Assembly: GCA_902591695.1 (NCBI GenBank)
Contig: CACJBQ010000001.1
Span: forward strand, 44,129 to 108,128
Length of the DNA: 64,000 bases
DNA from: an uncultured Pelagibacteraceae bacterium
GTDB lineage: Bacteria; Pseudomonadota; Alphaproteobacteria; Pelagibacterales; Pelagibacteraceae
Direction: 5' to 3'
Within the stretch, counting starts at the first letter, position 1. Every line of letters begins with the position of its first letter. Shown here piece by piece: positions 23,807 through 33,348 of this stretch. Made by a program: the position numbers and the translations under genes. Below the pieces are notes generated by a model. It was not told the DNA's origin. It saw only the letters and a program-made list of their open reading frames with translations, and ran no database searches.

Positions 23807-26251
23807 CTAAGTTCCTCTAAAATCTTTAGTATTTAATGGTTTTGAGAGAATCTCCACAGGATATTTAATTTTTTCAACTTCTATAAACAAATTGTTATCT
23901 TTTAGTTTTTCTATTGTGTTTCCTGAATTAACATAACCAAATGATAAATTTTTATCAAAGCAAAATGAATAATTTCCTGAAGTTGTTCTTCCAATAATTT
24001 TATCATCTAAATAAATAGGCTCTTCATGTAGCAACAAAGGTTCACCAGGTTTACTATCTTTTAAAGTAAACATCATCATTGTTTTATCTAATGGCTTATC
24101 TTTAATTTTTAGCAAAGCATCCTTACCAATAAAATTAATATTTTTTTTATAGCTAATTGTAAACTTTAAACCTGCTTGATACTGATTTTCCTCTGGAGAA
24201 ATATCATGGCCCCAATGCAGAAAACCACTTTCCATTCTCATTATGTCCATCGCATGCATTCCACAATGAGATAAATCAAAATTTTTACCCTCTTCAATTA
24301 AAATTTTATAAAATTTTAAAGCGTTTTCTTTATCGACATATAATTCAAATCCAAGTTCACCGACATAAGATATTCTTTGTGCCCAAACTTTAATATCATT
24401 TACATTTATATTTTTACCTGTACCAAATTTAAAATTTTCAGAACTAAAATCATCACCACTTATCTTTTGAATCATATTTCTACTTTTAGGACCAAACAAA
24501 CCGAGACAACAAATGCTTTCGGTGACATCTGAAAATTCAACTTCTTTAGATAAATATTTAAGGATATGATATTTATCTCTTTCCCTTGTTGCTGCTGAAC
24601 TTACAATTCTAAAATGATTTTTGTCGATACAAACGACCGTTAGGTCAGTTTCAATTCCGCCATACTCATTTAACATATGAGTATAAGTAGATTTACCAAT
24701 TTCATTTTTAATATTAGCTGTGCAAATTCTTTGTAAATCACTATGAACTTTTTCGCTTTTCAAATCAAATTTAGAAAAAGTTGAAAAATCAAAAAGTCCA
24801 ACATTTTTTCTGGCATTTATTGTTTCATATTTTGCTGATGGGTACCAATTTTGATAATTAAAACTATAATTATATTTTGGTTTTTCTCCGTTTAAAGAGT
24901 ACCACATGGGTCTTTCAAACCCTCCTGCTACCCCAAAACATGCACCAGCTTTTTTTAATTCATCGTGATAAGGTAATAATTTTTCATTTCTTGAAGTTGA
25001 ATGTTGTTTAAACGGCCAATGCATACCATAAAGATCTCCTAAAGTTTCCGTAACCCTATCCATGATAAATTTTGAAGAAGAATGAAACTTTTGAAATCTC
25101 TTTATATCTAAAGAAAATAAGTCTTCATTTATATGACCGTTAATCATCCATTCCGCAGTTACTCTTCCTGCTCCTCCAGAGCTTGCTATTCCAATACTAT
25201 TGAAGCCACAACACGTATAAAGGTTTTTTACTTCTGGTGTTTCCCCAAGTAAATACTGTGTATCAGGTGTAAATGATTCAGGACCTGAAAAAAATTTTCT
25301 TATACCTGCATTTTCTAACATGGGCAGTCTATGAAAAGATTTTTCAAGGTAAGGTTCAAAATGATCAAAATCATCAGGAAATTCTCCAAATGAAAAATCA
25401 TCAGGAACTCTACCTCTATCTTTAAAAGCAGGTTTTGCATTAGGCTCAAAAATTCCAACTAACATTTTTCCAGCATCTTCTTTTAAATATAGACAAGCAT
25501 TGTAGTCTCTTAAAACAGGTAAATCTTTTGGAAGATCTTTCATCGGTTCAGTAATTACATAGAAATGCTCATTAGGATACAATGGAATACTAACACCAAT
25601 ATCCTCTCCAATTTGTCGAGACCACATTCCTGTAGCTAAAACTACATATTCACAATCGATTTTTCCTTGGGCAGTTTCAACACCACATATTTTTTTATTT
25701 TTTACTGAAATTTTTTTTACTGGTGACTTCTCAAATATTTGTACACCTAGCATTTTAGCTGCTTTTGCTAATACATTAGTAACTCCCACTGGATCTGCCT
25801 GACCATCTTTTGGCATGTAAATACCACCAACAAGATCCTCATGATTAACTACTGGATATAATTCTTTTATTCTGTCTTTATTTAAAACTTCTACCTCAAC
25901 ATCAGATAGTTGTGCAGTTGTGGCTTGCCTTAATAACTCTTGCATCCTTTCTTTAGATGTAGCAACTGTTATTGCACCATTTTGCTTAAGACCAGTGGAT
26001 AAATCCGTTGTTTTTTCTAATTCTTTATAAAGATCTAAAGAGTATTTTCTTAATTTTGTAATAGTTGAACTGGCTCCTAATTGCCCTATTAGTCCAGCAG
26101 CGTGCCAAGTTGTTCCGGAAGTTAATTGATCTCTTTCTAATAAAACTACATCCTTCCAACCAAATTTAGCCAAGTGATAAGCACAAGATGTCCCTGCTAC
26201 ACCACCACCAATAATTACAACTTTAGTACTTTTTGGTATTTCTTTACTCAT
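23807..26251 (-). CDS. Dimethylglycine/sarcosine dehydrogenase-like FAD and folate enzyme
   Basis: 814 residues in the full DMGDH layout. N-terminal FAD domain: VVIIGGGVAGTSCAYHLAKFG (about residues 11-31), then SGTTWHAAGLIGQLG whose His would carry covalent FAD. C-terminal from about 430: folate-binding GcvT-like domain, with GACFGVAGGFERPMWYS, YVGELGFELYV and GMHAMDIMRMESGFLHWGHD. Demethylates N-methylated glycine and passes one-carbon units to tetrahydrofolate; links with glycine-betaine import by ProXVW at 56-60 kb. Its ATG overlaps the stop of the glycosyltransferase gene upstream. Confidence 0.87.
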   Translation of the reverse strand: MSKEIPKSTKVVIIGGGVAGTSCAYHLAKFGWKDVVLLERDQLTSGTTWHAAGLIGQLGASSTITKLRKYSLDLYKELEKTTDLSTGLKQNGAITVATSKERMQELLRQATTAQLSDVEVEVLNKDRIKELYPVVNHEDLVGGIYMPKDGQADPVGVTNVLAKAAKMLGVQIFEKSPVKKISVKNKKICGVETAQGKIDCEYVVLATGMWSRQIGEDIGVSIPLYPNEHFYVITEPMKDLPKDLPVLRDYNACLYLKEDAGKMLVGIFEPNAKPAFKDRGRVPDDFSFGEFPDDFDHFEPYLEKSFHRLPMLENAGIRKFFSGPESFTPDTQYLLGETPEVKNLYTCCGFNSIGIASSGGAGRVTAEWMINGHINEDLFSLDIKRFQKFHSSSKFIMDRVTETLGDLYGMHWPFKQHSTSRNEKLLPYHDELKKAGACFGVAGGFERPMWYSLNGEKPKYNYSFNYQNWYPSAKYETINARKNVGLFDFSTFSKFDLKSEKVHSDLQRICTANIKNEIGKSTYTHMLNEYGGIETDLTVVCIDKNHFRIVSSAATRERDKYHILKYLSKEVEFSDVTESICCLGLFGPKSRNMIQKISGDDFSSENFKFGTGKNINVNDIKVWAQRISYVGELGFELYVDKENALKFYKILIEEGKNFDLSHCGMHAMDIMRMESGFLHWGHDISPEENQYQAGLKFTISYKKNINFIGKDALLKIKDKPLDKTMMMFTLKDSKPGEPLLLHEEPIYLDDKIIGRTTSGNYSFCFDKNLSFGYVNSGNTIEKLKDNNLFIEVEKIKYPVEILSKPLNTKDFRGT

Positions 26252-26994
26252 TTTTTAATTTCTATTTTGTTTAAAAAAACCATTGGTATCAATTTAAGTG
26301 CATAGATGTATCTTTTTATAAAAATTAATGGATTATAAATTAATCTTACTAACCATCCTAAATAAAACTTATCGATAAAATTATTTATGGGAGCTTGATC
26401 TCCTGTAAAAAAAGAGATTGCACCCCCGGTGCACAGAATAATTGGTTTTTTTTTTAAATTTTTTTTTAGGTATAATCCAAGAATTTCTTGAATACCTCCA
26501 CCTATATTGGTTAGTATGAAATCAGGTTTCACTTTATTGATTTTGGCTAGAAGTTTTTTATCCTTTAAATGTTTAGTTCCATAATGTGGTGCAATATAGT
26601 TATATATTTTTTTTAGTCCCTTTTTTCTAAAAAAATTTTCATTAGATTTTGAAAATTGGATATTAGGATCAATACAAAAAATTGATTTATTTTTATTTTT
26701 TTTCAAATAAATTAAAAAATAATATAAAAATTTATAACCTGAAAACCTCACTACCTTTATATTTTTAAACAATCTTAAGAGTAAAACAAAAAAACCACTA
26801 TCAAAAAATACATAATCAGCATTTTTAAGTGAATTATAATATTCTTTACTGGAGTTAATAGATGCAATTCCTGGGGCACTTGGGAAAGTATAATAACCTT
26901 TTTTTATAATTATTTTTTCAAATTCTCTAAAATTGAAATTATTAAATATAATATTTTTAAATTGTATTTTTTTAATCATTTTTAAATACTTCAA
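26248..26994 (-). CDS. WecG/TagA/CpsF-family glycosyltransferase
   Basis: 248 residues, lysine-rich. It follows the family outline: an N-terminal YYTFPSAPGIASINSS, a middle Asp-rich turn near NADYVFFDSGF, KPDFILTNIGGGIQEILG where the family usually has a GxGxPKQE segment, and the terminal CTGGAISFFTGDQ and FIDKFYLGWLVRLIYNP. It would transfer a sugar (N-acetylmannosamine-type in known members) to a lipid-linked glycan. Odd: it shares a four-base overlap with a DMGDH-like gene, an unexpected partner. Divergent from the carbamoyltransferase. Confidence 0.72.
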   Translation of the reverse strand: MKYLKMIKKIQFKNIIFNNFNFREFEKIIIKKGYYTFPSAPGIASINSSKEYYNSLKNADYVFFDSGFFVLLLRLFKNIKVVRFSGYKFLYYFLIYLKKNKNKSIFCIDPNIQFSKSNENFFRKKGLKKIYNYIAPHYGTKHLKDKKLLAKINKVKPDFILTNIGGGIQEILGLYLKKNLKKKPIILCTGGAISFFTGDQAPINNFIDKFYLGWLVRLIYNPLIFIKRYIYALKLIPMVFLNKIEIKK

Positions 26995-27115
26995 TAATAA
27001 ACATTATTGACATAATTTATTGAGAGTTTTTTTCAAAAATATAAGCTTTTATTATATATAATTAATTAAAATTGAATATATAACAGTTTTATTATAGTGA
27101 ATTATCAAACTCAAA

Positions 27116-28861
27116 ATGAAAATAATTGGAATTAATGCTTTTCACGCAGATTCTTCTGCATGCATATTGGTAGACGGTAAATTAATTGCTGCAGTAGAGG
27201 AAGAGCGTTTCAATAGAATAAAACATTGGGCAGGTTTTCCTATAGAATCTATAAAATACTGTTTGGAAGAAACAAATTTAACAATATCTGATATAGATCA
27301 AATAAGTATAAATATTGACCCAAAAGCAAATTATTTAAAAAAAATTTTTTTTTTATTTAAACACCGTCCAAGTTTAAATTTAATTTTAAAAAAATTAAAA
27401 AAGAAAAAAAAATATAAATCTATTGGAGAAATAATAAATCTTGAATTTAACAAAGAAAAATTTAAAGGAAAAATTAATAATATTGAGCATCATTATGCTC
27501 ATTTATCATCTTCATTTCATGTATCGCCATACGATGAGGCATGTATATTGTCAGTAGATGGATTTGGTGACTTTGCCAGCACTGCTTGGGGATATGGCGC
27601 TAATACTGATATAAAAATTGAAAATAAAATTTATTTTCCCCACTCTTTAGGAATTTTTTATCAAGCGTTAACTCAATTTTTAGGTTTTAAAAATTATGGT
27701 GATGAATACAAAATAATGGGATTAGCTCCTTATGGCAAACCTAAATATGTTGAAAAATTAAGAGATATGATTTTGATTAAAAACAAAGGTAATTTTGAAT
27801 TAAATCTAGATTATTTTAAGTTTCACAAGGAAGATTTTAATTACAGATGGGAGGATGGTAAAATTGAAATTGAGGATTTGTATACAAAAAAAATTTTAGA
27901 CTTGCTGGGTCCAGAACGTGAGAAGGATGAACCTTTAAACGATTTCCATAAAGATATAGCTCACTCAACCCAAAGAATATATGAAGAGGTTTTTTTAAAT
28001 ATTTTAAATAATCTTTATGAAAAATATCAAAATAAAAATTTGTGTATTGCAGGTGGATGCGGAATGAATTCTGTAGCTAATGGAAAAATAAAAAATAATA
28101 CAAAGTTTGAAAATGTATATATTCAAGCAGCTGCTGGAGATGCTGGTGGTGCTATTGGTGCAGCATATGCAACATATTATCAAAATAAAAAAAAGGAAAG
28201 AAAATTTCAAATGAGGCATGCATATTTAGGAACATCTTTTAATGAAATTCAAATATTAGATTGTTTAAAAAATAATCAAGAAAAAATTGAAAATCAAAAA
28301 TGTAATTATAATAAAATATCTAATAATAATGAATTAAGCAAAATAGTTGCTAAAGATATATCTGAAGGAAAAGTAATTGGATGGTTTCAGGGAAAAATGG
28401 AATGGGGACCTAGAGCTTTAGGTAATAGATCTATATTAGGTGATCCACGTAGATCAGATATGAAAGATATACTTAATCTAAAAATTAAAAGAAGAGAAAG
28501 TTTTAGGCCATTTGCTCCTTCTATTTTAAGGGAGCATGTTTCTGAATGGTTTGAGAATGATGACGAGGTACCTTTTATGATGAAGGTTTATCAAATTAAA
28601 GAAAATAAACGTGAAGAGATACCTGCTGTAACACACGTCGATGGTTCAGGAAGGTTGCAGACTGTTTATAAAGAAACAAACGAAAAATATCACGATCTAA
28701 TAAATGAATTTTATAAGTTAACAAATATTCCTATTTTACTAAACACATCATTTAATGAAAATGAACCAATTGTAAGTAAACCGGAAGAGGCCCTGGATTG
28801 TTTCTTGAGAACAAAAATGGACACTCTAGTGATGGGAAATTATATTATTAAAAGGTCTTAA
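27116..28861 (+). CDS. NodU/CmcH-type carbamoyltransferase
   Basis: 581 residues, normal length. N-terminal Kae1-like domain: GINAFHADSSACILVDGKLI, EEERFNRIKHWAGFP, the His-rich EHHYAHLSSSFHVSP, and LSVDGFGDFAS. C-terminal carbamoyltransferase: GWFQGKMEWGPRALGNRSIL, DPRRSDMKDILNLKIKRRES and FRPFAPSIL. It moves a carbamoyl group from carbamoyl phosphate (via an adenylate) onto a hydroxyl, often on a sugar. The divergent WecG-type gene suggests carbamoylation of a surface sugar. AAA-rich codons are more prominent here than around it. Confidence 0.88.
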   Translation: MKIIGINAFHADSSACILVDGKLIAAVEEERFNRIKHWAGFPIESIKYCLEETNLTISDIDQISINIDPKANYLKKIFFLFKHRPSLNLILKKLKKKKKYKSIGEIINLEFNKEKFKGKINNIEHHYAHLSSSFHVSPYDEACILSVDGFGDFASTAWGYGANTDIKIENKIYFPHSLGIFYQALTQFLGFKNYGDEYKIMGLAPYGKPKYVEKLRDMILIKNKGNFELNLDYFKFHKEDFNYRWEDGKIEIEDLYTKKILDLLGPEREKDEPLNDFHKDIAHSTQRIYEEVFLNILNNLYEKYQNKNLCIAGGCGMNSVANGKIKNNTKFENVYIQAAAGDAGGAIGAAYATYYQNKKKERKFQMRHAYLGTSFNEIQILDCLKNNQEKIENQKCNYNKISNNNELSKIVAKDISEGKVIGWFQGKMEWGPRALGNRSILGDPRRSDMKDILNLKIKRRESFRPFAPSILREHVSEWFENDDEVPFMMKVYQIKENKREEIPAVTHVDGSGRLQTVYKETNEKYHDLINEFYKLTNIPILLNTSFNENEPIVSKPEEALDCFLRTKMDTLVMGNYIIKRS

Positions 28862-28870
28862 AATACTGAG

Positions 28871-29983
28871 CTATAAAACACTTGAAGCTTCTACATAGTC
28901 ATGTCCAAAAGCATCTGCAACAGCTTTATACGTTACATTGCCTTTGCAAACATTTAAACCTGCTAGAAAATTTTTATCCTCACTAAGTGCTTTTTCATAG
29001 CCTTTGTTCGCAAGCTTAACTAAAAAAGGTAAGGTTGCATTATTTAATGCCAATGTTGAAGTTCTAGGAACACCACCTGGCATATTTGCTACACAATAAT
29101 GTACTACATCATCAACTATATAAGTTGGATCTCCATGTGTTGTGGGTTTACTTGTTTCAACACATCCTCCCTGATCAATTGCTACATCAACAATAACCGA
29201 ACCTCTTTTCATTCTTTTGATCATTTCTTTAGTAATCAATTTTGGTGCTTCCGCCCCTGGAATTAATACACCACCAACTAATAAATCAGCCTCAGCAACT
29301 AATTTATCTAAATCTGTTTTGTCACTTTGTTCTGGAATAATTTTATCTCCAAACATTTCAACAAGTTGTTTTAATCTAGCCTCTGATTTATCTACAATAT
29401 GAACTTTTGCTTGCATACCAGTTGCAATTACAGCGGCATTTTCTCCAACAACTCCTCCACCTAATATAACGACAGTCCCACCTGTTACACCTGGTGCTCC
29501 TCCTAAAAGCAGGCCTCTGCCACTTTGGTTTTTCTCTAAACAATGTGCACCCGCTTGTACAGACATTCTTCCTGCAACTGCACTCATAGGTGCAAGTAAA
29601 GGTAGTCTTCCATTATCATCTGTAACTGTTTCGTAAGCGATATTAATACTTTTAGATTTTATTAATCCCTCAGTTAATTCCTTTGCAGCAGCTAAATGGA
29701 GATAAGTATATACGATTTGATTTTGTCTAATCATATCAACTTCTACTTTTTGAGGTTCTTTAACTTTAACAATTATTTCTGCATCATTAAAAATATCAGA
29801 AGCTGTATCAGCAATTTTAGCCCCAGCTTTTATATATTGATCATTCTCAAAACCAGCTTCAAATCCACCATTGTTTTCAACTAAAACTTCATGACCTTCA
29901 GAAACTAAAGTTTTAACACTATCAGGTGTTAAACCAATTCTATTTTCTTGTGGTTTTATTTCTTTAGGAACTCCAATTTTCAT
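28871..29983 (-). CDS. ald: Alanine dehydrogenase
   Basis: 370 residues, standard length. Start KIGVPKEIKPQENRIGLTPD is the pyruvate-site motif; later VVILGGGVVGENAAVIATGM is the NAD Rossmann loop (about residues 170-189), and HYCVANMPGGVPRTSTLALN is diagnostic of Ald. Converts alanine to pyruvate and ammonia. Located 9 bases downstream of an omega-amino-acid aminotransferase, so it can regenerate the pyruvate that the transaminase consumes. Confidence 0.95.
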   Translation of the reverse strand: MKIGVPKEIKPQENRIGLTPDSVKTLVSEGHEVLVENNGGFEAGFENDQYIKAGAKIADTASDIFNDAEIIVKVKEPQKVEVDMIRQNQIVYTYLHLAAAKELTEGLIKSKSINIAYETVTDDNGRLPLLAPMSAVAGRMSVQAGAHCLEKNQSGRGLLLGGAPGVTGGTVVILGGGVVGENAAVIATGMQAKVHIVDKSEARLKQLVEMFGDKIIPEQSDKTDLDKLVAEADLLVGGVLIPGAEAPKLITKEMIKRMKRGSVIVDVAIDQGGCVETSKPTTHGDPTYIVDDVVHYCVANMPGGVPRTSTLALNNATLPFLVKLANKGYEKALSEDKNFLAGLNVCKGNVTYKAVADAFGHDYVEASSVL

Positions 29984-29992
29984 AAACGAAAA

Positions 29993-31339
29993 TTAATTTT
30001 TTTTACTTTTTGCGTAATTTGTTATTCCAGTTCGAAGTTTTTCTATTATTTCATCAATATGTTTTTTTTCACAAATAAACATTGGTGCAATTATTAAACA
30101 ATCACCAGTAGCTTTGAAATTTACCCCAGCTTCATAACAGTGTTTAAAACAAGTAAACCCTGCAGCACCTGGTTTTTTATCCATTACTATATCAATTCCA
30201 CCCATCATTCCGTATCCTCTGATGTTATCAACAACATCGATATCTTTTAAAGACATTAAACCCTCTTGAAAATAAGGAGCTAAATTTTTTGCTCTATTAA
30301 AAATATCATCCTTTTCAATAATATCCTGTACAGCTAATCCAGCAGCCACAGAAATTGGAATTCCTGAATAAGTGTATCCATGAAATAATTCGATTGTTCC
30401 TTTAGGAGCATTTTCTGCAATAGCATCATAAATATCTTCTTTACATGCAACTACACCCATTGGACTAATTCCGTTTGTGGTAGCTTTTGCCATTGTCATC
30501 ATGTCTGGAGTTACTCCATACTCTTGTGATGCAAATGGAGATCCGGTTCTTCCCCATCCAGTGATTACTTCGTCAAAGATTAAAAGTATTCCATGTTTAT
30601 CACAAATCTCTCTTAATCTTTGCAAATATCCTTTTGGAGGAACTAATGTGCCTGTTGATCCTGCGATAGGTTCAACAATACAAGCTGCAATATTTTCAGC
30701 TCCAAAGTTAATGCAAATTCTTTCTAAATCTTCTGCTAACTCAACACCTGTTTCTGGTTGACCACTTACAAACTTATGTTCTGGCAAATGTGTATGTCTC
30801 ATATGTACAACACCTGGCATTAAAACACTTGCAAAAGTTTTTACGTTATTAACCATACCTCCAACAGAAGTCGCACCAATATTCATTCCGTGGTAACCTC
30901 TTTCTCTACCAACAAATCTAAATCTTTGGCTATCACCTCTTGCTCTGTGATAAGCGATTGCAATCTTAATTGCTGTTTCAACAGCTGTTGAACCACAAAT
31001 GGTATAAAACATTCTATTTAAATTTCCTGGAGTATGTTTTGAAATTCTTGTAGCTAGCTCAAAAGATCCACCAAAACCTTGTTGGAAGGGTTGACAATAA
31101 TCTAAGGTTTTTAATTGATTTGTTATTGCTTCTATAATTTCCTCTCTACCGTGTCCTAAAGGATTGCAAAATAATCCTGAGCTTGCATCAATTTGGGTTT
31201 GACCTTGATGGTTTTTTAAATACACACCTTTAGCTTCAACAATTAATCTTGGATTTTCTTTAAAGTCTTTGTTAGATGTAAATGGCATCCAATGCTCATT
31301 TAAAGAATTTGGAATTGCTGTTTTGTTTTGTGTGCTCAT
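29993..31339 (-). CDS. tpa: Class III aminotransferase, probable taurine-pyruvate aminotransferase
   Basis: 448 residues. Fold type I class III: PFTSNKDFKENPRLIVEAKG N terminus, SGLFCNPLGHGREEI, pyridine-ring site CGSTAVETAIKIAIAYHRAR, Asp in LLIFDEVITGWGRTG and the PLP lysine in MTMAKATTNGISPMG (near residue 288). Family members use taurine, beta-alanine or other omega-amino acids with pyruvate. Taurine is suggested by the divergent tauABC operon, whose starts are 183 bases apart, and by ald downstream. Sequence alone cannot fix the substrate. Confidence 0.75.
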   Translation of the reverse strand: MSTQNKTAIPNSLNEHWMPFTSNKDFKENPRLIVEAKGVYLKNHQGQTQIDASSGLFCNPLGHGREEIIEAITNQLKTLDYCQPFQQGFGGSFELATRISKHTPGNLNRMFYTICGSTAVETAIKIAIAYHRARGDSQRFRFVGRERGYHGMNIGATSVGGMVNNVKTFASVLMPGVVHMRHTHLPEHKFVSGQPETGVELAEDLERICINFGAENIAACIVEPIAGSTGTLVPPKGYLQRLREICDKHGILLIFDEVITGWGRTGSPFASQEYGVTPDMMTMAKATTNGISPMGVVACKEDIYDAIAENAPKGTIELFHGYTYSGIPISVAAGLAVQDIIEKDDIFNRAKNLAPYFQEGLMSLKDIDVVDNIRGYGMMGGIDIVMDKKPGAAGFTCFKHCYEAGVNFKATGDCLIIAPMFICEKKHIDEIIEKLRTGITNYAKSKKN

Positions 31340-31522
31340 AAAAATTTCTTTCTAAAAAATATTTTAAAATTAATCTTAAAGCCTCTTTAGACTAAAATAA
31401 ACGGATTAACTACCACATTATTGACACAACCAAAGATTGTATTAACTTTCTTTTTTGTTTTACTTCGGAGACAATTTGAATTTAAATATCCAGAATTTAA
31501 TTAATTAAACATAGGGGAATAA
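31340..31522. promoter_or_regulatory. Divergent control region between the aminotransferase and tauA
   Basis: 183 bases holding both promoters. A TTGACA hexamer lies at 31421-31426 on the plus strand, but I see no clear matching -10 box at normal spacing. A strong AGGGGAATAA ribosome site precedes tauA. No coding sequence is evident. Confidence 0.35.
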
Positions 31523-32464
31523 ATGAAAAAAATACTAAGTTTTATTCTAGGATCTATTTTTGCACTTAACCTATCAATTTCAGTTGCTAATTCAGCTGCA
31601 AATGAAGTTAGAGTTGCATACTTTCTAGAATGGCCAAGCCCAAATTTAGAAGACATGCAGAAAAAGAATTTTGCTAAAGCTCTTGGTGTTCCAGTAAAAT
31701 GGACAAATTTCACTAATGGTGGAGCAATGACTGATGCTATGTTAGCAGGAGATATCGATATATCTTACTCACAAGGATTAGTACCTTTTATCAATGCTGT
31801 AAAATCTAATGCACCTATCAAATTAGTTGATATTGCTATGGAATACGGAATGGGTGGAACTACTTGTGTTACATCTAACGCTTCTGGAATTACAAAAGCA
31901 AATGCTACTGAATTAGAGGGTAAAAAGGTTGCTGTTCCATTAGGAACAATGGCTGAATACGTTTTTGATGAAAGTATGAAAGTTGTTGGTGCTGACAGAG
32001 GTAAAATGGATATTATTCAAATGGACCCAGAAGAAGGTGCTGCTGCATTAGTAAGTGGCGATGTTGTGATGGCATGTTTATTTGGTGGTAATTCTATCAA
32101 AGCAGCAACTGCAGTTGGATCAAGACTTTTAACTGTAGATGAAGCTAGAGCAGCTGGTATCTTAGGTATAGATATTACTTCTGTTACAGATAAATTCATG
32201 AAAGAAAACCCAGGTATGTTAAGAACTTTCATCGAAGTTACTCATGAAGCTAATGCTAGATACAAAGCTGGTAAAGCTGACATGAATTCGATGGCTAAAG
32301 CTTCTGAAATGACAGTTGCAGATATGAAAGACACTTTAAGTGGTTTCAAATTCTTAACTCCAGAAGAAACAAAAGCATCTATGGAAAGTGGTAATCTTGA
32401 TGGTTTCCTAAAAGGTATGGGAACTCCAGGAGGAGCTGTAGATACAAGTTTCTTACCTTTATAA
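31523..32464 (+). CDS. tauA: Taurine ABC transporter periplasmic binding protein
   Basis: 313 residues with signal peptide (cleavage near residue 27, after SVANSA). Mature start NEVRVAYFLEWPSPNLEDMQ and the segments GGAMTDAMLAGDIDISYSQG and LEGKKVAVPLGTMAEY match TauA-type sulfonate and taurine binding proteins. Linked to an ATPase and a permease of the same family and divergent from a probable taurine aminotransferase. Taurine is likely, but other small sulfonates are possible. Confidence 0.85.
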   Translation: MKKILSFILGSIFALNLSISVANSAANEVRVAYFLEWPSPNLEDMQKKNFAKALGVPVKWTNFTNGGAMTDAMLAGDIDISYSQGLVPFINAVKSNAPIKLVDIAMEYGMGGTTCVTSNASGITKANATELEGKKVAVPLGTMAEYVFDESMKVVGADRGKMDIIQMDPEEGAAALVSGDVVMACLFGGNSIKAATAVGSRLLTVDEARAAGILGIDITSVTDKFMKENPGMLRTFIEVTHEANARYKAGKADMNSMAKASEMTVADMKDTLSGFKFLTPEETKASMESGNLDGFLKGMGTPGGAVDTSFLPL

Positions 32465-32487
32465 TTTTAAGGGTTTAAAACTTTTTA

Positions 32488-32525
32488 AATAGGCACTGAT
32501 TTTATAATTGGTGCCTATTTTTTTT
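32488..32525 (+). terminator. Terminator-like hairpin between tauA and tauB
   Basis: Stem AATAGGCAC (32488-32496) / GTGCCTATT (32511-32519), 14-base loop, followed by a run of T to 32525. A good intrinsic terminator placed 24 bases after tauA and 25 bases before tauB. Likely attenuates tauBC so that the binding protein is made in excess. Confidence 0.8.
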
Positions 32526-32550
32526 ATCAAATTTCTAATATAAGACTGTA

Positions 32551-33348
32551 ATGAGTGATCTGATTTCTCAAAATCTTAATATGATTTTCAAAACTCCTAA
32601 AGGGGAAACAGTTCATGCTTTAAAGGATGTAAGTTTTACTTTGAAAAAAGGAGAATTGCTTACAGTACTTGGACCTTCTGGTTGTGGAAAAACAACTTTA
32701 TTAAATATTACCGCAGGATTTTTAAGACCCACCTCAGGAAAAATAACACTTAATAATAATGAAATTGATGGACCTGGTGTTGAAAGGGGAATGGTATTTC
32801 AACAAGGTGCTTTATTTGAATGGTTAACAGTAGCTGAAAATGTAAATTTCGGACTTAGGATGAAAAAAGAAGACCCTGAAGTTACAGCAAAAAAAGTTGA
32901 TGAGTGGTTAGATATAGTTGGACTTAAAGGTTTTGGAAACACACCTACCTATCAGTTATCAGGTGGTATGCAGCAAAGGGTTGCTCTTGCAAGATGTTTA
33001 ATAAATGACCCTGATTTAATTTTAATGGATGAACCATTAGGTGCATTAGACGCATTAACAAGAGAAAAGATGCAGTCTCTAGTTTTAAAGATTTGGAAAG
33101 AAACTGGAAAAACTATTATCTTAATTACTCACTCTGTTGAAGAAGCATTGTTGCTTGGAGAAAGATTATATGTAATGGCACCAAGACCGGGGCGTATACA
33201 CAAAGAGTATAATCTTCCCTTTGCTGAAATGGGTCTTACACAAGATTTAAGAGAAATTAAAAAAAATAAAGAATTCTCATCTACAAGAGAAGAAATTTTA
33301 TCCATGATTTGGAATATGGAAGAGGAAATAATGGGGAAAGATAATTAA
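32551..33348 (+). CDS. tauB: Taurine ABC transporter ATP-binding protein
   Basis: 265 residues. Walker A GPSGCGKTTLL (about residues 39-49), Q-loop VFQQGALFEWLT, signature LSGGMQQRVALAR, Walker B LILMDEPLGALDALT and switch ITHSVEEAL are all intact. The layout is that of the nitrate/sulfonate/taurine ATPase family. Ends one base inside the tauC ATG (TAATG), so translation is coupled. Confidence 0.92.
   Translation: MSDLISQNLNMIFKTPKGETVHALKDVSFTLKKGELLTVLGPSGCGKTTLLNITAGFLRPTSGKITLNNNEIDGPGVERGMVFQQGALFEWLTVAENVNFGLRMKKEDPEVTAKKVDEWLDIVGLKGFGNTPTYQLSGGMQQRVALARCLINDPDLILMDEPLGALDALTREKMQSLVLKIWKETGKTIILITHSVEEALLLGERLYVMAPRPGRIHKEYNLPFAEMGLTQDLREIKKNKEFSSTREEILSMIWNMEEEIMGKDN

Noticed and set aside
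26248-28861. Recently acquired genomic island around the carbamoyltransferase
   Set aside because: AAA-rich codons are suggestive, but I see no repeats, tRNA or recombinase at its borders.
31421-31426. Firm tauA promoter
   Set aside because: TTGACA is present but no good -10 hexamer follows at 16-19 bases, so I list only the region.
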